Notes: a model not told the origin generated them from the sequence alone. DNA of 64,000 bases from Acetobacter okinawensis (GCF_002153655.1 NZ_JOPJ01000020.1:52721-116720), one strand, 5' to 3'. Shown: positions 24,625 to 38,505, numbered from the stretch's first letter. Numbers and translations are program-made.

Positions 24625-25723
24625 GGGACTCGCTGGCAGGGGGAATGCCGCATTCAACCAGAAGAGCCCTGAGTGCGTTGATAACGGGGAAGACCTCCAC
24701 GTTATGGTCGCCGCCCAGTTCGCGCCATGCGGTTTGCTCCAGCTCCACAATTTCGCGGTCTTCGGCAAAAATCCGCTCGGTAAAGGCTACTAGCAGCGGC
24801 CATGCAAGGTCCAGAATACCCGGAATTTTGGGCCGTTTGACCGAGAGCAGGCCAAAGGTCCGGTTGGTCAGTTCATCCGCGCTCTGGGGGGTGTACACAA
24901 TCCACAGGTCCATGACCGGGTCTTCATCCCCTGTCTGGATACGCAGGGTCTGGTAAGGGTATTCGGTGCGGATGGTCATGACATCGCGGTGCTGGAACTT
25001 GTCCGATGCATCACGCCGCTCGCCAAAAATCAGCGCCTCGCCATACGGTTGCTTACCGCCTGTGCGGGCAAAGCTGTAGCGGGCTTCCACCAGTCCGGGT
25101 TCGCGCTTCTGGCCCAGAAAGCGGGGCTTCATCTGCCCCATCTGTTTGGAGTGCATGAACTGGTGGTTCATGTCCATCAGGTTCTCATGCATGAAGCTGT
25201 AGTGGCACCCGACCTTGCGGCCAAAATAGCGGGTTTTGTAAGCGGGGTTGTCTGCCTTGGCCAGATGGGGGGCAAGGGGCACGCTCTGGGCCTTCTCCGG
25301 GTCGCCGGGGAAGACAAAGATCATGCCGTTCTGCTCGCGGCAGGGGAAGGTGCGCACGCCGTTGGGCAGCTTGCCCTTGCCCAGATAGGGCACATCAATA
25401 CACCGGCCAGAGCGGCCATAGGCCCAGCCATGGTAGCAGCATTTGACCGAACTGCCCGAGACAACACCCTTGCTGAGTGGCACCTGCCTGTGCGCGCAGC
25501 GGTCCTCCAGAGCAAAAACGGGGCCTTCCACCGGGCGCACCAGCGCTATGGGCGTGCCTGCGTAGCGGGTGCCTATGGTTTTGCCTGCTTTGAGTTCGTG
25601 CGACCATGCGACCGGGTACCAGTAGTCGGGGTTTGAGCGTACCCTGCGTATGTCCGTTGTGCTGGAGCGTGTTTCCGCCCCAAAGGATGCATCATCAGGG
25701 CAGGGCGGTACTGTCTGGTTCAT
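24617..25723 (-). CDS. Rieske [2Fe-2S] ring-hydroxylating-type oxygenase
   Basis: The 368-residue protein has an N-terminal Rieske domain with the cluster ligands in DRCAHRQVPL (Cys76, His78) and VKCCYHGWAYG (Cys95, His98). A catalytic domain follows with a mononuclear-iron site candidate HENLMDMNHQFMH (about residues 170-185). It resembles the single-component large subunits of the vanillate demethylase/pheophorbide oxygenase type, which need a separate ferredoxin or reductase; none is encoded nearby. Substrate is unknown; aromatic, sterol-like or lipid substrates are possible. ATG 25723 is chosen over an upstream extension to 25819. It is the first gene of a two-gene unit with the GNAT-NUDIX protein. 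Confidence 0.82.
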   Translation of the reverse strand: MNQTVPPCPDDASFGAETRSSTTDIRRVRSNPDYWYPVAWSHELKAGKTIGTRYAGTPIALVRPVEGPVFALEDRCAHRQVPLSKGVVSGSSVKCCYHGWAYGRSGRCIDVPYLGKGKLPNGVRTFPCREQNGMIFVFPGDPEKAQSVPLAPHLAKADNPAYKTRYFGRKVGCHYSFMHENLMDMNHQFMHSKQMGQMKPRFLGQKREPGLVEARYSFARTGGKQPYGEALIFGERRDASDKFQHRDVMTIRTEYPYQTLRIQTGDEDPVMDLWIVYTPQSADELTNRTFGLLSVKRPKIPGILDLAWPLLVAFTERIFAEDREIVELEQTAWRELGGDHNVEVFPVINALRALLVECGIPPASESHA

Positions 25724-25837
25724 GGCGCCTCGAATCAGGGGGACCCCCGCAGCATCGGTGTGATGCTGCCATTTGCGAATGCTATTCTCAACGCATAGGC
25801 CTGCGCGATGCAAGACCATAGGGGGCAGTCTGGCAAA

Positions 25838-26707
25838 TTAATGCGCGGCCAGTTCGGCGGTCAGGGCCTCCACAAACTGGTATGCCACACGGCCGGAGCG
25901 GCTGCCACGGGTAATGGCCCATTCATTGGCGCGGGCCAGCAGGGCGTCGCCAGCAATGGGCAGGTTCCGTGCGCGGGCGTAGGTTTTGACCATATCGGCG
26001 TAGGTATCCTGCTCGCAGGCATGGAAGCCAAGCCACAGGCCAAACCGGTCGGAGAGGGAGACTTTTTCCTCCGTGGCCTCGGACGGGTTTATGGCGGTCG
26101 CGCGTTCGTTTTCTATCATGTCACGCGGCATCAGGTGGCGGCGGTTGGATGTGGCGTAGAACAGAACATTTTCCGGTCGCCCCGCAATGCCCCCATCCAG
26201 CACGGATTTGAGGGCTTTGTAATCGCGGTCCTCCTTTTCAAACGACAGGTCATCGCAGAACAGGATAAAGCGGCGCGGGTTCTCGCGCAGCAAGCTGAGC
26301 AGGAGTGGCAGGCTTGTCAGGTCTTCGCGCTGGATTTCTATCAGCGCCACCCGGCCCGCACCTGGTGTGCAGGGTCTGCCGTCCACCTGATTGACCAGCG
26401 CGTGCGCACCCTTGACGAGCGATGACTTGCCCATGCCGCGCGCACCCCACAGCATGGCGTTGTTGGCAGGCAGGCCGTGGGCAAAATGGCGCGTGTTCTC
26501 CAGCAGAATACGCCGTTGCAGGTCTATGCCCTGTAGCAGGTCAACGGGTACGTGGGCCACATGGGCTATGGGCAGCAGCCGCCCGCGCTCTGGCAGCCAC
26601 ACAAAAGCATCCGCGCCATCCACCCCATCCAGCGTTGCGGGGGGCGGGGAAAGGCGCTCCAGAGCCGAGGCAATACGGTCCAATGTTGGCAGTAGGGTCT
26701 GGTCCAT
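25838..26707 (-). CDS. DUF815 family AAA ATPase
   Basis: The 289-residue protein has a P-loop GARGMGKSS (residues 88-96), a Walker B-like FILFCDDLSFE, and the sensor region VLFYATSNRRHLMPRD. This is the DUF815 pattern of AAA+ ATPases common in alphaproteobacteria; the function is not established. It is divergent from yajC, an arrangement often kept in this class. ATG 26707 is close to an AT-rich promoter-like stretch shared with yajC. No second partner gene is next to it. Confidence 0.88.
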   Translation of the reverse strand: MDQTLLPTLDRIASALERLSPPPATLDGVDGADAFVWLPERGRLLPIAHVAHVPVDLLQGIDLQRRILLENTRHFAHGLPANNAMLWGARGMGKSSLVKGAHALVNQVDGRPCTPGAGRVALIEIQREDLTSLPLLLSLLRENPRRFILFCDDLSFEKEDRDYKALKSVLDGGIAGRPENVLFYATSNRRHLMPRDMIENERATAINPSEATEEKVSLSDRFGLWLGFHACEQDTYADMVKTYARARNLPIAGDALLARANEWAITRGSRSGRVAYQFVEALTAELAAH

Positions 26708-26837
26708 CGGTTTTTATTCCTTATTAAGGTCTTTCTGGCGCTCTTTCCCCCGCATGGGAGCTTGACGCGGAGGGATTGAAAATTATGGTCACTTCTTCTG
26801 TTTTCGCAACCAGCCATTGTTGAAGGTCTGTAACCTT

Positions 26838-27182
26838 ATGTCCGATTTTCTTATCCCCGCTGCATACGCCCAGACAGCCGGAGGCTCTGGCGGTGTTTCG
26901 GGGCTTATGTCCTTCCTGCCGTTTGTGGCTGTGTTTGCCATCATGTATTTTCTGCTCATCCGCCCGCAGCAGCAGCGGCAGAAGCAGCTCAAGTCCGAAC
27001 TCAAGGCCCTGCGTCGGGGCGACCGGATTGTAACAGCCGGTGGTGTTGTGGGCGTTGTGCAGCGCACCAAGGAAGATTCGAGCGAAGTGGAAGTGGAAAT
27101 TGCACCCAACGTGCGCGTTATGGTGATGCGTGAGACCATTTCCACCGTGCTGACCAGCACAGCCAAGCCTGCCAACGACTAA
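26838..27182 (+). CDS. yajC: Preprotein translocase accessory subunit YajC
   Basis: The 114-residue protein has the short N-terminus MSDFLIPAAYAQ, one membrane helix (about residues 23-42, FLPFVAVFAIMYFLLIRP) and the RPQQQRQKQ cytoplasmic start. The domain continues with LRRGDRIVTAGGVVGVV. YajC joins SecD-SecF at the Sec translocon. ATG 26838 has GAAGG 12 nt upstream; the earlier TTG at 26817 is rejected. Unlike many relatives, secD and secF do not follow; the convergent priA gene comes next. Confidence 0.94.
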   Translation: MSDFLIPAAYAQTAGGSGGVSGLMSFLPFVAVFAIMYFLLIRPQQQRQKQLKSELKALRRGDRIVTAGGVVGVVQRTKEDSSEVEVEIAPNVRVMVMRETISTVLTSTAKPAND

Positions 27183-27207
27183 GTGCCAAATTAAGGTATG
27201 GGGTAGG

Positions 27208-29472
27208 TTACAGGAAGGATACGGGGTCTATATCCACCTCGACCCGCATGTGCCTGTCCAGCTGCACCAGTCCCAGCCAGCGGTGCAATATGGGTTGCAC
27301 CGCAATGTTGCGCCATGTGCGCAGCAGCAGCCTGCGGCGGTGCCGCCCGCGTAGCAGCGCCAGTGGGGCCGGTGCCGGCCCCAGTACCTGAATACCTTCC
27401 CCATAAGGTGCCGTGCGGCCAAAGCGGGCGGCGGCCTCATCCGCCGCCTGTGGGGTGTCCGCGCTGATAATCAGGGCCGCCAGCCGCCCGTACGGGGGCC
27501 AGAAGCCGGGGCGGCGCTGTTCTGCCTCCTGCTCCATGAACTGGTCAAAATCGCCAGAAAGCAGCGCCTGCATGACCGGATGTTCCGGCGTATAGCTTTG
27601 CAGCACCACCCGCCCGGGTGCGGAGGCCCGCCCCGCGCGCCCGGCTACCTGATGCAAAAGCTGGATGGTGCGCTCCCCCGCCCGCAGGTCCGCCCCGCCA
27701 AGCCCCAGATCGGCATCCACAATGCCAACAAGCGTCAGATGCGGGAAGTGCCAGCCCTTGGCCACGATCTGTGTGCCAATAATCAGGTCCACCTCGCGGC
27801 GGGCAATTTTGGCCACGGCTTCTGCCGTAGCAGCAGGGCCGCCCAGCGTGTCGCTCGACATGACAAGAATGCGCGCATCGGGGAAGAGCTGACGCGCCTC
27901 CTCGGTTATGCGCTCGATTCCCGGCCCTATGGCGGTCAGGCTGTGTTCGGTTTTGCAGCTTGGGCAAACGGGGGGCATGGGTTCTGTGTGGTCACAGTAA
28001 TGGCAGCTTAACACCTGCCGGTTACGGTGCTCCACCAGCCATGCCGTGCAGTGGGGGCATTCCATACGGTGCCCGCATGTGCGGCACAGGGTGAGGGGTG
28101 CATACCCACGGCGGTTGAGGAACAGCATGGCCTGCTCCTCCCGCCCCAGAGTGGCAGCTATGTCCTTCACCAGTTTGGGGGAGAGGAACATCCCGCGCTC
28201 GGGTGGGGCGTCGCGCATGTCCAGCAGGTGGGTTTGTGGCAGGGATGCGCCGCCATGGCGGGTGGGCAGGACAAGGCGCTGGTAACGCCCGGCCTGTGCA
28301 TTGGCCAGTGTTTCCAGGCTGGGGGTGGCAGAGACCACAACAACAGGAAAACCTGCCAGCCTGCCGCGCACAACCGCCATGTCCCGTGCGTTGTAAATGA
28401 CGCCTTCCTCCTGCTTGAACAGGGATTCGTGCTCTTCATCCACAATAATCAGGCCGGGGTTGCAAAACGGCAGGAACAGGGCAGAGCGTGCACCAACCAC
28501 TACCGTAACCGATCCGTCGGCAGCGCCCAGCCATGTCTGACGGCGTGCCTTCTGCCCGATTTCGGAGTGCCATACGGCGGGGCGTACGCCAAAGCGGCGG
28601 GTAAAGCGCTCCATCCATTGGGCGGACAGCGCAATTTCTGGCAGCAGCACAAGGGCCTGCTGCCCCTGTTCAAGGCAGGCGGCTATGGCTTCAAGGTAGA
28701 TTTCCGTTTTGCCTGAGCCTGTTACCCCTTCAAGCAGGGTAACGGAGAATTTTTTCTCCCGCACGCTCTGGCGCAGGGCTGCGGCGGCATCCTCCTGCGC
28801 GCCTTCCAGTGTTGGGGGGTGGTGCAGGGGGTCTGGTTGGGCAAAAGGACGGGCAGGCTCCAGCAGAACCGGGCGTAGCGCTCCAGCATCCGCCAGCCCC
28901 TTGACTACACCGGCACTGACCCCGGCGGCACTGGCAATGTCCGTTGTGGTGCGGGTGGTGCCGTCTGCCATAAGTGCCAGTACGCTTTGGCGTGCGGGGG
29001 TCATGCGCAATGTAGTCGGTGCTGGGCTTTGCACCATCCAGCCGGTTGCAGGGGCTGGTGCGCTGCCCTTCATGTGCAGGCGCAGGGTCATGGCCAGCAC
29101 CATACCGGGGGGGGAGAGGGTATAGGCGGCTACCCAGTCCACAAAATGGCGGAGTTCGGCATTGAGCGGGGGCAGGTCCAGCCGTTCGGCCACGGCGCGC
29201 AGGCGGTTGTCTGCAACTGTTTTGTTCGGTGCGGGTTGGGCAAGGTCGGGTGGTAGAGCGCTCTGGCTATCCCATACCACGCCGGTCTGGCGGCGGTTGC
29301 CCAGAGGAACGCTGACAATATCCCCCGCCCTGAGTCGCATATCTGCGGGGGCTTTGTAGTCAAACGCTCCGGCAAAGGGCATGGGCAGCAGCACGGGCAC
29401 GCGCCTTGCCTGTGCTGCGGGGGAGGGCATGTCCGGGTCATGCGCATGCGGGGGAGGAGGTGCCACTGCCAT
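27208..29472 (-). CDS. priA: Primosomal replication restart helicase PriA
   Basis: The roughly 754-residue superfamily 2 helicase has a 3'-DNA-binding N-terminal domain, Walker A GVTGSGKTEIY, the DEEH box (IIVDEEHESLFK), and eight zinc-binding cysteines arranged CRTCG, CPHC, CHYC and CPSC. The later motifs ATPSLETLANAQ and QVAGRAGRA follow. PriA rebuilds replication forks away from oriC. The frame is open to 29601, where it would overlap the xerC promoter. ATG 29472 (MAVAPPPPHAHD) is preferred, and ATG 29430 remains possible. It is divergent from xerC. Confidence 0.93.
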   Translation of the reverse strand: MAVAPPPPHAHDPDMPSPAAQARRVPVLLPMPFAGAFDYKAPADMRLRAGDIVSVPLGNRRQTGVVWDSQSALPPDLAQPAPNKTVADNRLRAVAERLDLPPLNAELRHFVDWVAAYTLSPPGMVLAMTLRLHMKGSAPAPATGWMVQSPAPTTLRMTPARQSVLALMADGTTRTTTDIASAAGVSAGVVKGLADAGALRPVLLEPARPFAQPDPLHHPPTLEGAQEDAAAALRQSVREKKFSVTLLEGVTGSGKTEIYLEAIAACLEQGQQALVLLPEIALSAQWMERFTRRFGVRPAVWHSEIGQKARRQTWLGAADGSVTVVVGARSALFLPFCNPGLIIVDEEHESLFKQEEGVIYNARDMAVVRGRLAGFPVVVVSATPSLETLANAQAGRYQRLVLPTRHGGASLPQTHLLDMRDAPPERGMFLSPKLVKDIAATLGREEQAMLFLNRRGYAPLTLCRTCGHRMECPHCTAWLVEHRNRQVLSCHYCDHTEPMPPVCPSCKTEHSLTAIGPGIERITEEARQLFPDARILVMSSDTLGGPAATAEAVAKIARREVDLIIGTQIVAKGWHFPHLTLVGIVDADLGLGGADLRAGERTIQLLHQVAGRAGRASAPGRVVLQSYTPEHPVMQALLSGDFDQFMEQEAEQRRPGFWPPYGRLAALIISADTPQAADEAAARFGRTAPYGEGIQVLGPAPAPLALLRGRHRRRLLLRTWRNIAVQPILHRWLGLVQLDRHMRVEVDIDPVSFL

Positions 29473-29577
29473 GTTTTTCTGTTTAAGCGTGTGGGTGCTT
29501 AAAGAACAGGGGTTGCCTGCGGGGCTTTTTGCCTGAACGCAATGCACTGGCGCCAGCACTGGGGGGAGCGGAAGGGT

Positions 29578-32485
<2,908 letters not shown>

Positions 32486-32493
32486 AGGTGCTG

Positions 32494-32528
32494 CCACGGT
32501 TATGGGGGAATGTGCCCCATAACCGTGG
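32494..32528. terminator. Perfect 14-bp hairpin between convergent genes
   Basis: CCACGGTTATGGGG and its exact reverse complement flank a 7-nt loop just after the aspartyl protease gene and before the end of the PsiF-like gene. No U-tract follows on either strand, so it may be a weak terminator or an mRNA 3'-stabiliser. Confidence 0.55.
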
Positions 32529-32535
32529 GAAAAGG

Positions 32536-33051
32536 TTATTCGCCCTTCAGGTGCTTGTTGCACACGCTGTAGTAGCCACCGCCTTTTTCAATCCACTTCA
32601 GGCCAGCATTGGCATTGCTGGTCTTGTTGGCGTTGTACTGGTCAAGGCAGGTTTTCATGCGGGCTTTGCCGGGGGCGAGCTTGGCATATTGCGCAGCTAC
32701 GGCCGTGGGCAGGGTTGCATTTGTGGCCGATGCTGCGGTGGCGGCTGCCGTCTGCTTGGCAGGTTTTTCGGCCTCTGCGCTTGCTGCGGCTTCTGGCTTG
32801 GCTGCTGCCTTGGTAGCGGCGGGGGCTGCTGTTGCCGCAGCAGTTGCGGGGGCCGGAGCCTGTACTGCCGTATCGCAGGAGCTGGCCTTGAATTCCTTAA
32901 AAGACTGACCTTTGAGCGTATTGGCGGTTTTGGCTTCCTTGAACTTCTCGTGGCACTCCTTCACCGTCATGGCGTGGGCGCTGGGAAGGGAAAGGGCTGT
33001 GGCGCAGCCAAGCAGCAGAGCGGCCAATCCGGTGCGTGCAACAACAGTCAT
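32536..33051 (-). CDS. Secreted PsiF-like protein with two cysteine repeats and an Ala/Pro linker
   Basis: The 171-residue protein has a signal peptide (about residues 1-27). The first repeat is VKECHEKFKEAKTANTLKG through the next cysteine, followed by an Ala/Pro/Lys/Thr-rich low-complexity linker (about residues 62-120). A second cysteine repeat reads KTCLDQYNANK and GLKWIEKGGGYYSVC. The repeats resemble PsiF, a phosphate-starvation-inducible periplasmic family with no defined function. The linker suggests a flexible or wall-spanning part. It is a single gene, convergent with the aspartyl protease. Regulation by phosphate is not shown; I see no clear Pho box. Confidence 0.65.
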   Translation of the reverse strand: MTVVARTGLAALLLGCATALSLPSAHAMTVKECHEKFKEAKTANTLKGQSFKEFKASSCDTAVQAPAPATAAATAAPAATKAAAKPEAAASAEAEKPAKQTAAATAASATNATLPTAVAAQYAKLAPGKARMKTCLDQYNANKTSNANAGLKWIEKGGGYYSVCNKHLKGE

Positions 33052-33255
33052 GAATATACCTCATGCAAGGAGGACGATTGAGCGGCAGCCCCATGCTGCC
33101 TACCTTGCATCAGTATCATGAAAAACCATGGACGAGGAATGCTCGTCTCACGGCTTTGCGCAGCATGAATAAAATATTAATACGCATATGCCCCGGCTCT
33201 CCGGCCAGTAGTGCTGGTGGGGACTTGGTAGCGGGTAAGCCAATGTGTGGTGTGT

Positions 33256-33678
33256 TCAGTCATCAAACCGGGCGGAGCGTCCACGTTTGATGGTGGCACG
33301 GTGGGCCTTGCCGTCCAGTCTGCGCTGGCGTGCCGCCCGGCCCGGACGTGTGGCCACACGGAAGGCGGGGCGGTGTGCGGCCTCCCGGATCAGGGCGACC
33401 AGCCGCTCTATGGCGTCTTCGCGGTTACGCAACTGGGTACGGAAGCGCCGCGCAGTAATTACAATAACGCCGTCGCGCGTGGCTCTGGTGCCTGCCAGCT
33501 CCAGCACACGTGTGCGTATCCGCTCAGGCAGGGAGGGGGATAGTGCGGCATTAAAACGCAGTTGGGCCGCAGTTGCGACCTTGTTCACATTCTGCCCACC
33601 GGGGCCTGAGGCCAGAATATAGCTGACTTCGAGCTCGGACTCTGGCAGCGACAGGGTGGGAAGAATGGAAATAGCCAT
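33256..33678 (-). CDS. arfB: Alternative ribosome-rescue factor ArfB (peptidyl-tRNA hydrolase)
   Basis: The 140-residue protein has the class I release-factor GGQ motif ASGPGGQNVNK (GGQ at 27-29) and a basic C-terminal tail (KAHRATIKRGRSARFDD). It lacks the stop-codon recognition domain. That is the ArfB/YaeJ layout: the tail enters the empty mRNA channel of stalled ribosomes and the GGQ releases the peptide. ATG 33678 (MAISILPTLS) is chosen; the frame extends upstream to 33750 through the amtB terminator. It is a single gene on its own strand. Confidence 0.92.
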   Translation of the reverse strand: MAISILPTLSLPESELEVSYILASGPGGQNVNKVATAAQLRFNAALSPSLPERIRTRVLELAGTRATRDGVIVITARRFRTQLRNREDAIERLVALIREAAHRPAFRVATRPGRAARQRRLDGKAHRATIKRGRSARFDD

Positions 33679-33727
33679 GGCCGGGGCATAGCATGGTTTG
33701 CCTGCCAGTGCGTGGCTGCGGGCATAA

Positions 33728-33760
33728 AAAAACCTCCGTGTTTGTGGCACGGAGGTTTTT
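33728..33760. terminator. Intrinsic terminator of amtB
   Basis: A hairpin with 13-base arms AAAAACCTCCGTG and CACGGAGGTTTTT lies 25 bp past the amtB stop and upstream of the arfB start. On the minus strand it ends in a T-run, so it ends amtB transcription. Confidence 0.88.
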
Positions 33761-33784
33761 GTTCAAAAGAGTGGGGTTAGCCGC

Positions 33785-35188
33785 TCAGTTGTTGATCCGC
33801 TCACCATGGAGGGACATATCCAGCCCTTCGAGTTCCTGATCAGCGGTCACGCGCAGCCCGATTGCCAGATCAATCACCTTGAGGATGATGTAGGAGGCAA
33901 AGGCACACCACACAATGGTCACCAGTACCGCCTCGGACTGCACAAGCAACTGGTGCAGGGAGCCGACAACACCCGTGGGGTTAGCGTCTGTGGCGGAAAG
34001 GGGGCCGTAAGCCAGCAGGCCGGTCAGCAGCGCGCCAACAATACCGCCCACGCCGTGTACGCCAAAGGCGTCCAGGCTGTCGTCATACCCCATCATGTGT
34101 TTAAGGGATGTGGCGCCCCAGTAGCAGACAACGCCAGTAATCAGGCCGATAATCAGCGCACTGCCCGGCAGCACAAAGCCTGCAGCAGGTGTAATGGCAA
34201 CCAGCCCGCCAACAGCGCCGGAGATCACGCCCAGCACTGTGGGTTTGCCCGAACGCAGCCATTCAGCCACCATCCAGGACACACCAGCACCAGCAGCGGC
34301 AATCTGGGTTGCGGCCATGGCCATGCCTGCACGACCGTTGGCACCAACAGCGGACCCTGCGTTAAAGCCGAACCAGCCAACCCACAGCAGGGCAGCACCG
34401 ATAACGGCATAGGTCAGGTTGAAAGGAGAAAGGTCGTCCTGCCCGTACCCTTTGCGGCGGCCCAGCACCAGCGCACAGACCAGACCGGCCACACCAGCAT
34501 TGATGTGCACAACCGTACCACCGGCAAAGTCAGCCGTACCAAGGCCCGCCAGCCAGCCGATCGGGCTCCAGACCCAGTGGGCGATGGGCGCATAGACGAC
34601 CAAAGACCAGACAATGGAGAAGATGCACATGGCGCTGAACTTCATGCGCTCGGCATATGCACCAGAGATCAGGGCAGGAGTGATGATGGCGAAGGTCATC
34701 TGGAACATCATGAAGATGCTCTCGGGGATGGTCATGGTTGTTGCATTGGGGCTGTCCGCACCCAGTGTAAAGCCCACGTCCGCCCCGTTATGGATGTGTG
34801 CGCCAATGCCGTTAAGCAGCACGCGGGAGAAGCCGCCAATCCACGGCGTACCCGTTGTAAAGGCGAGCGAATAACCCGCGACCATCCATACAATGGACAT
34901 GATGCAGCACAGCGCAAAGGACTGCATGAGTGTGGCCAGCACGTTTTTCTTGCGCACCATGCCCGCATAGAACAGGGCAAGACCGGGGATGGTCATCATC
35001 AGCACAAGTGCGGTGCTGGTAAGCATCCATGCCGTATCCCCCGTGTCGATCGGAGGAGGTGCTGCATCCGCGGCATAGGCCCCGGAACAGCCAAGTGCTG
35101 CTACAAGACTGACCGACAGAATAGCCATGGTCTTGCGGATAACTGGACCTCTCGCCGGGTTGACAGCTTGGAAGGGTCGCGCTGACAT
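33785..35188 (-). CDS. amtB: Ammonium transporter AmtB
   Basis: The 467-residue protein has an N-terminal signal-like segment (about residues 20-40), as in many proteobacterial Amt proteins, and eleven membrane helices. Amt motifs present are DTAWMLTSTALVLMMTIPGLALFYAG, WFGFNAGSA and the conserved DDSLDAFGVHGVGGI with a pore histidine. It conducts ammonium into the cell. ATG 35188 has AAGGAG 11 nt upstream. No glnK gene precedes it, which is unusual because glnK-amtB are commonly linked. It is followed by a strong terminator. Confidence 0.95.
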   Translation of the reverse strand: MSARPFQAVNPARGPVIRKTMAILSVSLVAALGCSGAYAADAAPPPIDTGDTAWMLTSTALVLMMTIPGLALFYAGMVRKKNVLATLMQSFALCCIMSIVWMVAGYSLAFTTGTPWIGGFSRVLLNGIGAHIHNGADVGFTLGADSPNATTMTIPESIFMMFQMTFAIITPALISGAYAERMKFSAMCIFSIVWSLVVYAPIAHWVWSPIGWLAGLGTADFAGGTVVHINAGVAGLVCALVLGRRKGYGQDDLSPFNLTYAVIGAALLWVGWFGFNAGSAVGANGRAGMAMAATQIAAAGAGVSWMVAEWLRSGKPTVLGVISGAVGGLVAITPAAGFVLPGSALIIGLITGVVCYWGATSLKHMMGYDDSLDAFGVHGVGGIVGALLTGLLAYGPLSATDANPTGVVGSLHQLLVQSEAVLVTIVWCAFASYIILKVIDLAIGLRVTADQELEGLDMSLHGERINN

Positions 35189-35495
35189 GATGATGCGTTC
35201 TCCTTAAAATACGCAGCCATTGATGCTCGCCAGATTCGTGCAAGGCAGCGACAGGCCTAATTGTATTGTATCTATTCCGGAATGACCGGGGAGGCAATCC
35301 GGTTTGATACCGAATTATTTTTACAATCTGACTTGTGCGCTCAAAAAGCCATAAAAATCACAGCGCGGCAGACCCTTAACGCAAAAAGGGCGCGCACACC
35401 CGAAGGTCTGCACGCCCTTAATACCTGTCTGGGAAGGAGAGGGGGAGCCAGTCAGGCCAACTCCCCCCACATTCCCAAAACCCGGTTGGGGGGAC
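35189..35495. other. Intergenic region between amtB and groEL
   Basis: These 307 bp hold the amtB promoter side and the groEL terminator (35383-35420). A loose match to a sigma-54 promoter near 35250 (minus strand) is too imperfect to call. I see no other gene or RNA here. Confidence 0.5.
35383..35420 (-). terminator. Intrinsic terminator of groEL
   Basis: On the minus strand AAGGGCGTGCAGACC pairs with GGTGTGCGCGCCCTT around a TTCG loop with one mismatch, followed by a T-run. It lies about 75 bp beyond the groEL stop. Confidence 0.88.
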
Positions 35496-37178
<1,683 letters not shown>

Positions 37179-37188
37179 TCAGAGCGGA

Positions 37189-37482
37189 TCAGGCTGCGAC
37201 AATGCCCAGAATGTCGCTTTCCTTCATGATCAGCAGCTCTTCGCCGTCGATCTTCACTTCCGTGCCGGACCATTTGCCAAACAGAATGCGGTCGCCGACC
37301 TTGACATCAAGCGCCACAACCTGACCCTGTTCGTTGCGGGCACCCGCACCAACAGCGACCACTTCGCCTTCCATCGGCTTTTCTTTTGCCGTGTCGGGAA
37401 TGATGATGCCACCGGCTGTCTTCTGTTCGCCTTCAAGGCGACGTACAACTACCCGGTCGTGTAAGGGACGAAACTTCGTCAT
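37189..37482 (-). CDS. groES: 10-kDa co-chaperonin GroES
   Basis: The 97-residue protein has the GroES sequence [16 protein letters not shown] at the N-terminus, the mobile loop around [12 protein letters not shown], and [26 protein letters not shown]. It forms the heptameric lid for GroEL. It is the first gene of the groESL operon, starting at ATG 37482, with a CIRCE inverted repeat about 95-125 bp upstream. Confidence 0.98.
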   Translation of the reverse strand: MTKFRPLHDRVVVRRLEGEQKTAGGIIIPDTAKEKPMEGEVVAVGAGARNEQGQVVALDVKVGDRILFGKWSGTEVKIDGEELLIMKESDILGIVAA

Positions 37483-37578
37483 TATGGATCACTCCACATT
37501 CATTTGCTGTGATGACGCCCTTTGTCAGAAAGCAGCGCCACCCGTTTGAACCGCGCGTACACATAACGCCGCGTCGCG

Positions 37579-37605
37579 TTAGCACTCCACCACAAGGAGT
37601 GCTAG
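37579..37605 (-). promoter_or_regulatory. CIRCE operator upstream of groESL (HrcA site)
   Basis: TTAGCACTC-N9-GAGTGCTAG matches the CIRCE consensus (TTAGCACTC-N9-GAGTGCTAA) in all but the last base. It lies upstream of groES and predicts repression by HrcA under non-stress conditions; hrcA itself is not in the window. Confidence 0.93.
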
Positions 37606-37696
37606 AGCAGAAAGTAGGTTCGCCCCCAAGGTGAGTCAAGGAAGGCGGGAGAAGTTTCTTTTTGTTTTAACTTCATCCCTGACAAGGAGATTGAAC

Positions 37697-38365
37697 ATGG
37701 GACAGATGCGCACAATTGAGGCAGCAGACGGCCACGAACTTGCCGTATGGGAGACCGAGCGGAGCACGCACCCATACGCTTTGGTGGTGTTGCAGGAAAT
37801 TTTTGGCGTGAACCACCATATCCGCTCCGTGTGCGAGCGGTTTGCGCAGGCGGGCTTCCATGTGATCGCCCCCGCCCTGTTTGACCGTGTCGAGCGTGGG
37901 GTGGAACTGGAATACACGACCGATGGTGTGGAGAAGGGGCTGGCCCTGCGTGCGCAGATTCCTCTGTCCAAAATCCTGCTGGACGTGCAGGCCGCGGCCC
38001 ATGCGCTCAAGGCGCGCAGGGTCGGGGTGATCGGCTATTGCTGGGGTGGTGCACTGGCATGGAACGCCGCCTGCCGGACGCATGACTTTGCCGCAGCCGT
38101 AGGCTGGTATGGCGGGGGCATTGCCGACCATAAGGACGAGACTCCGCATTGCCCTGTGCAATTACATTTTGGTGAGCGTGACACCAGTATTCCCCACACC
38201 GATGTAGCCGCCATTCGCGCTGCTCACCCAGAAGTGGAACTTTATGTGTACGACGATGCAGAGCACGGTTTTGGCTGCGAGGAGCGTGCCTCGTACAATG
38301 CAAAAGCCTTTGTAAGTGCGCAGGAGCGCAGCATTGCGTTCCTCAAGAGCACGCTCAATCCGTAA
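37697..38365 (+). CDS. Dienelactone hydrolase family protein
   Basis: The 222-residue alpha/beta hydrolase has the DLH pattern: QEIFGVNHHIR, the nucleophile elbow VIGYCWGGAL (Cys115), the acid in FGERDTSIP and the histidine in DAEHGFGC. True dienelactone hydrolases open the lactone of chlorocatechol breakdown, but most chromosomal members have unknown carboxylesterase-type substrates. ATG 37697 has AAGGAG ten bases upstream. It is divergent from groESL and monocistronic. Confidence 0.9.
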   Translation: MGQMRTIEAADGHELAVWETERSTHPYALVVLQEIFGVNHHIRSVCERFAQAGFHVIAPALFDRVERGVELEYTTDGVEKGLALRAQIPLSKILLDVQAAAHALKARRVGVIGYCWGGALAWNAACRTHDFAAAVGWYGGGIADHKDETPHCPVQLHFGERDTSIPHTDVAAIRAAHPEVELYVYDDAEHGFGCEERASYNAKAFVSAQERSIAFLKSTLNP

Positions 38366-38505
38366 GGATTTTTGTGCGCCTTCAGGGCAGGTCGGGCTGA
38401 ATTGTGATTGACAAGCGCCCCCTGTCGTGGGGGAGAATGTCCTCTCTCCTCGCGGCACGTCGTGTGCAGGAGGAGTAACTGGCCGAAATAAGGATGACTT
38501 CGCTC

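Noticed and set aside
35240..35262. Sigma-54 promoter candidate upstream of amtB
   Set aside because: The GG/GC pair is one base short and the -24 element is degenerate; too weak to call.
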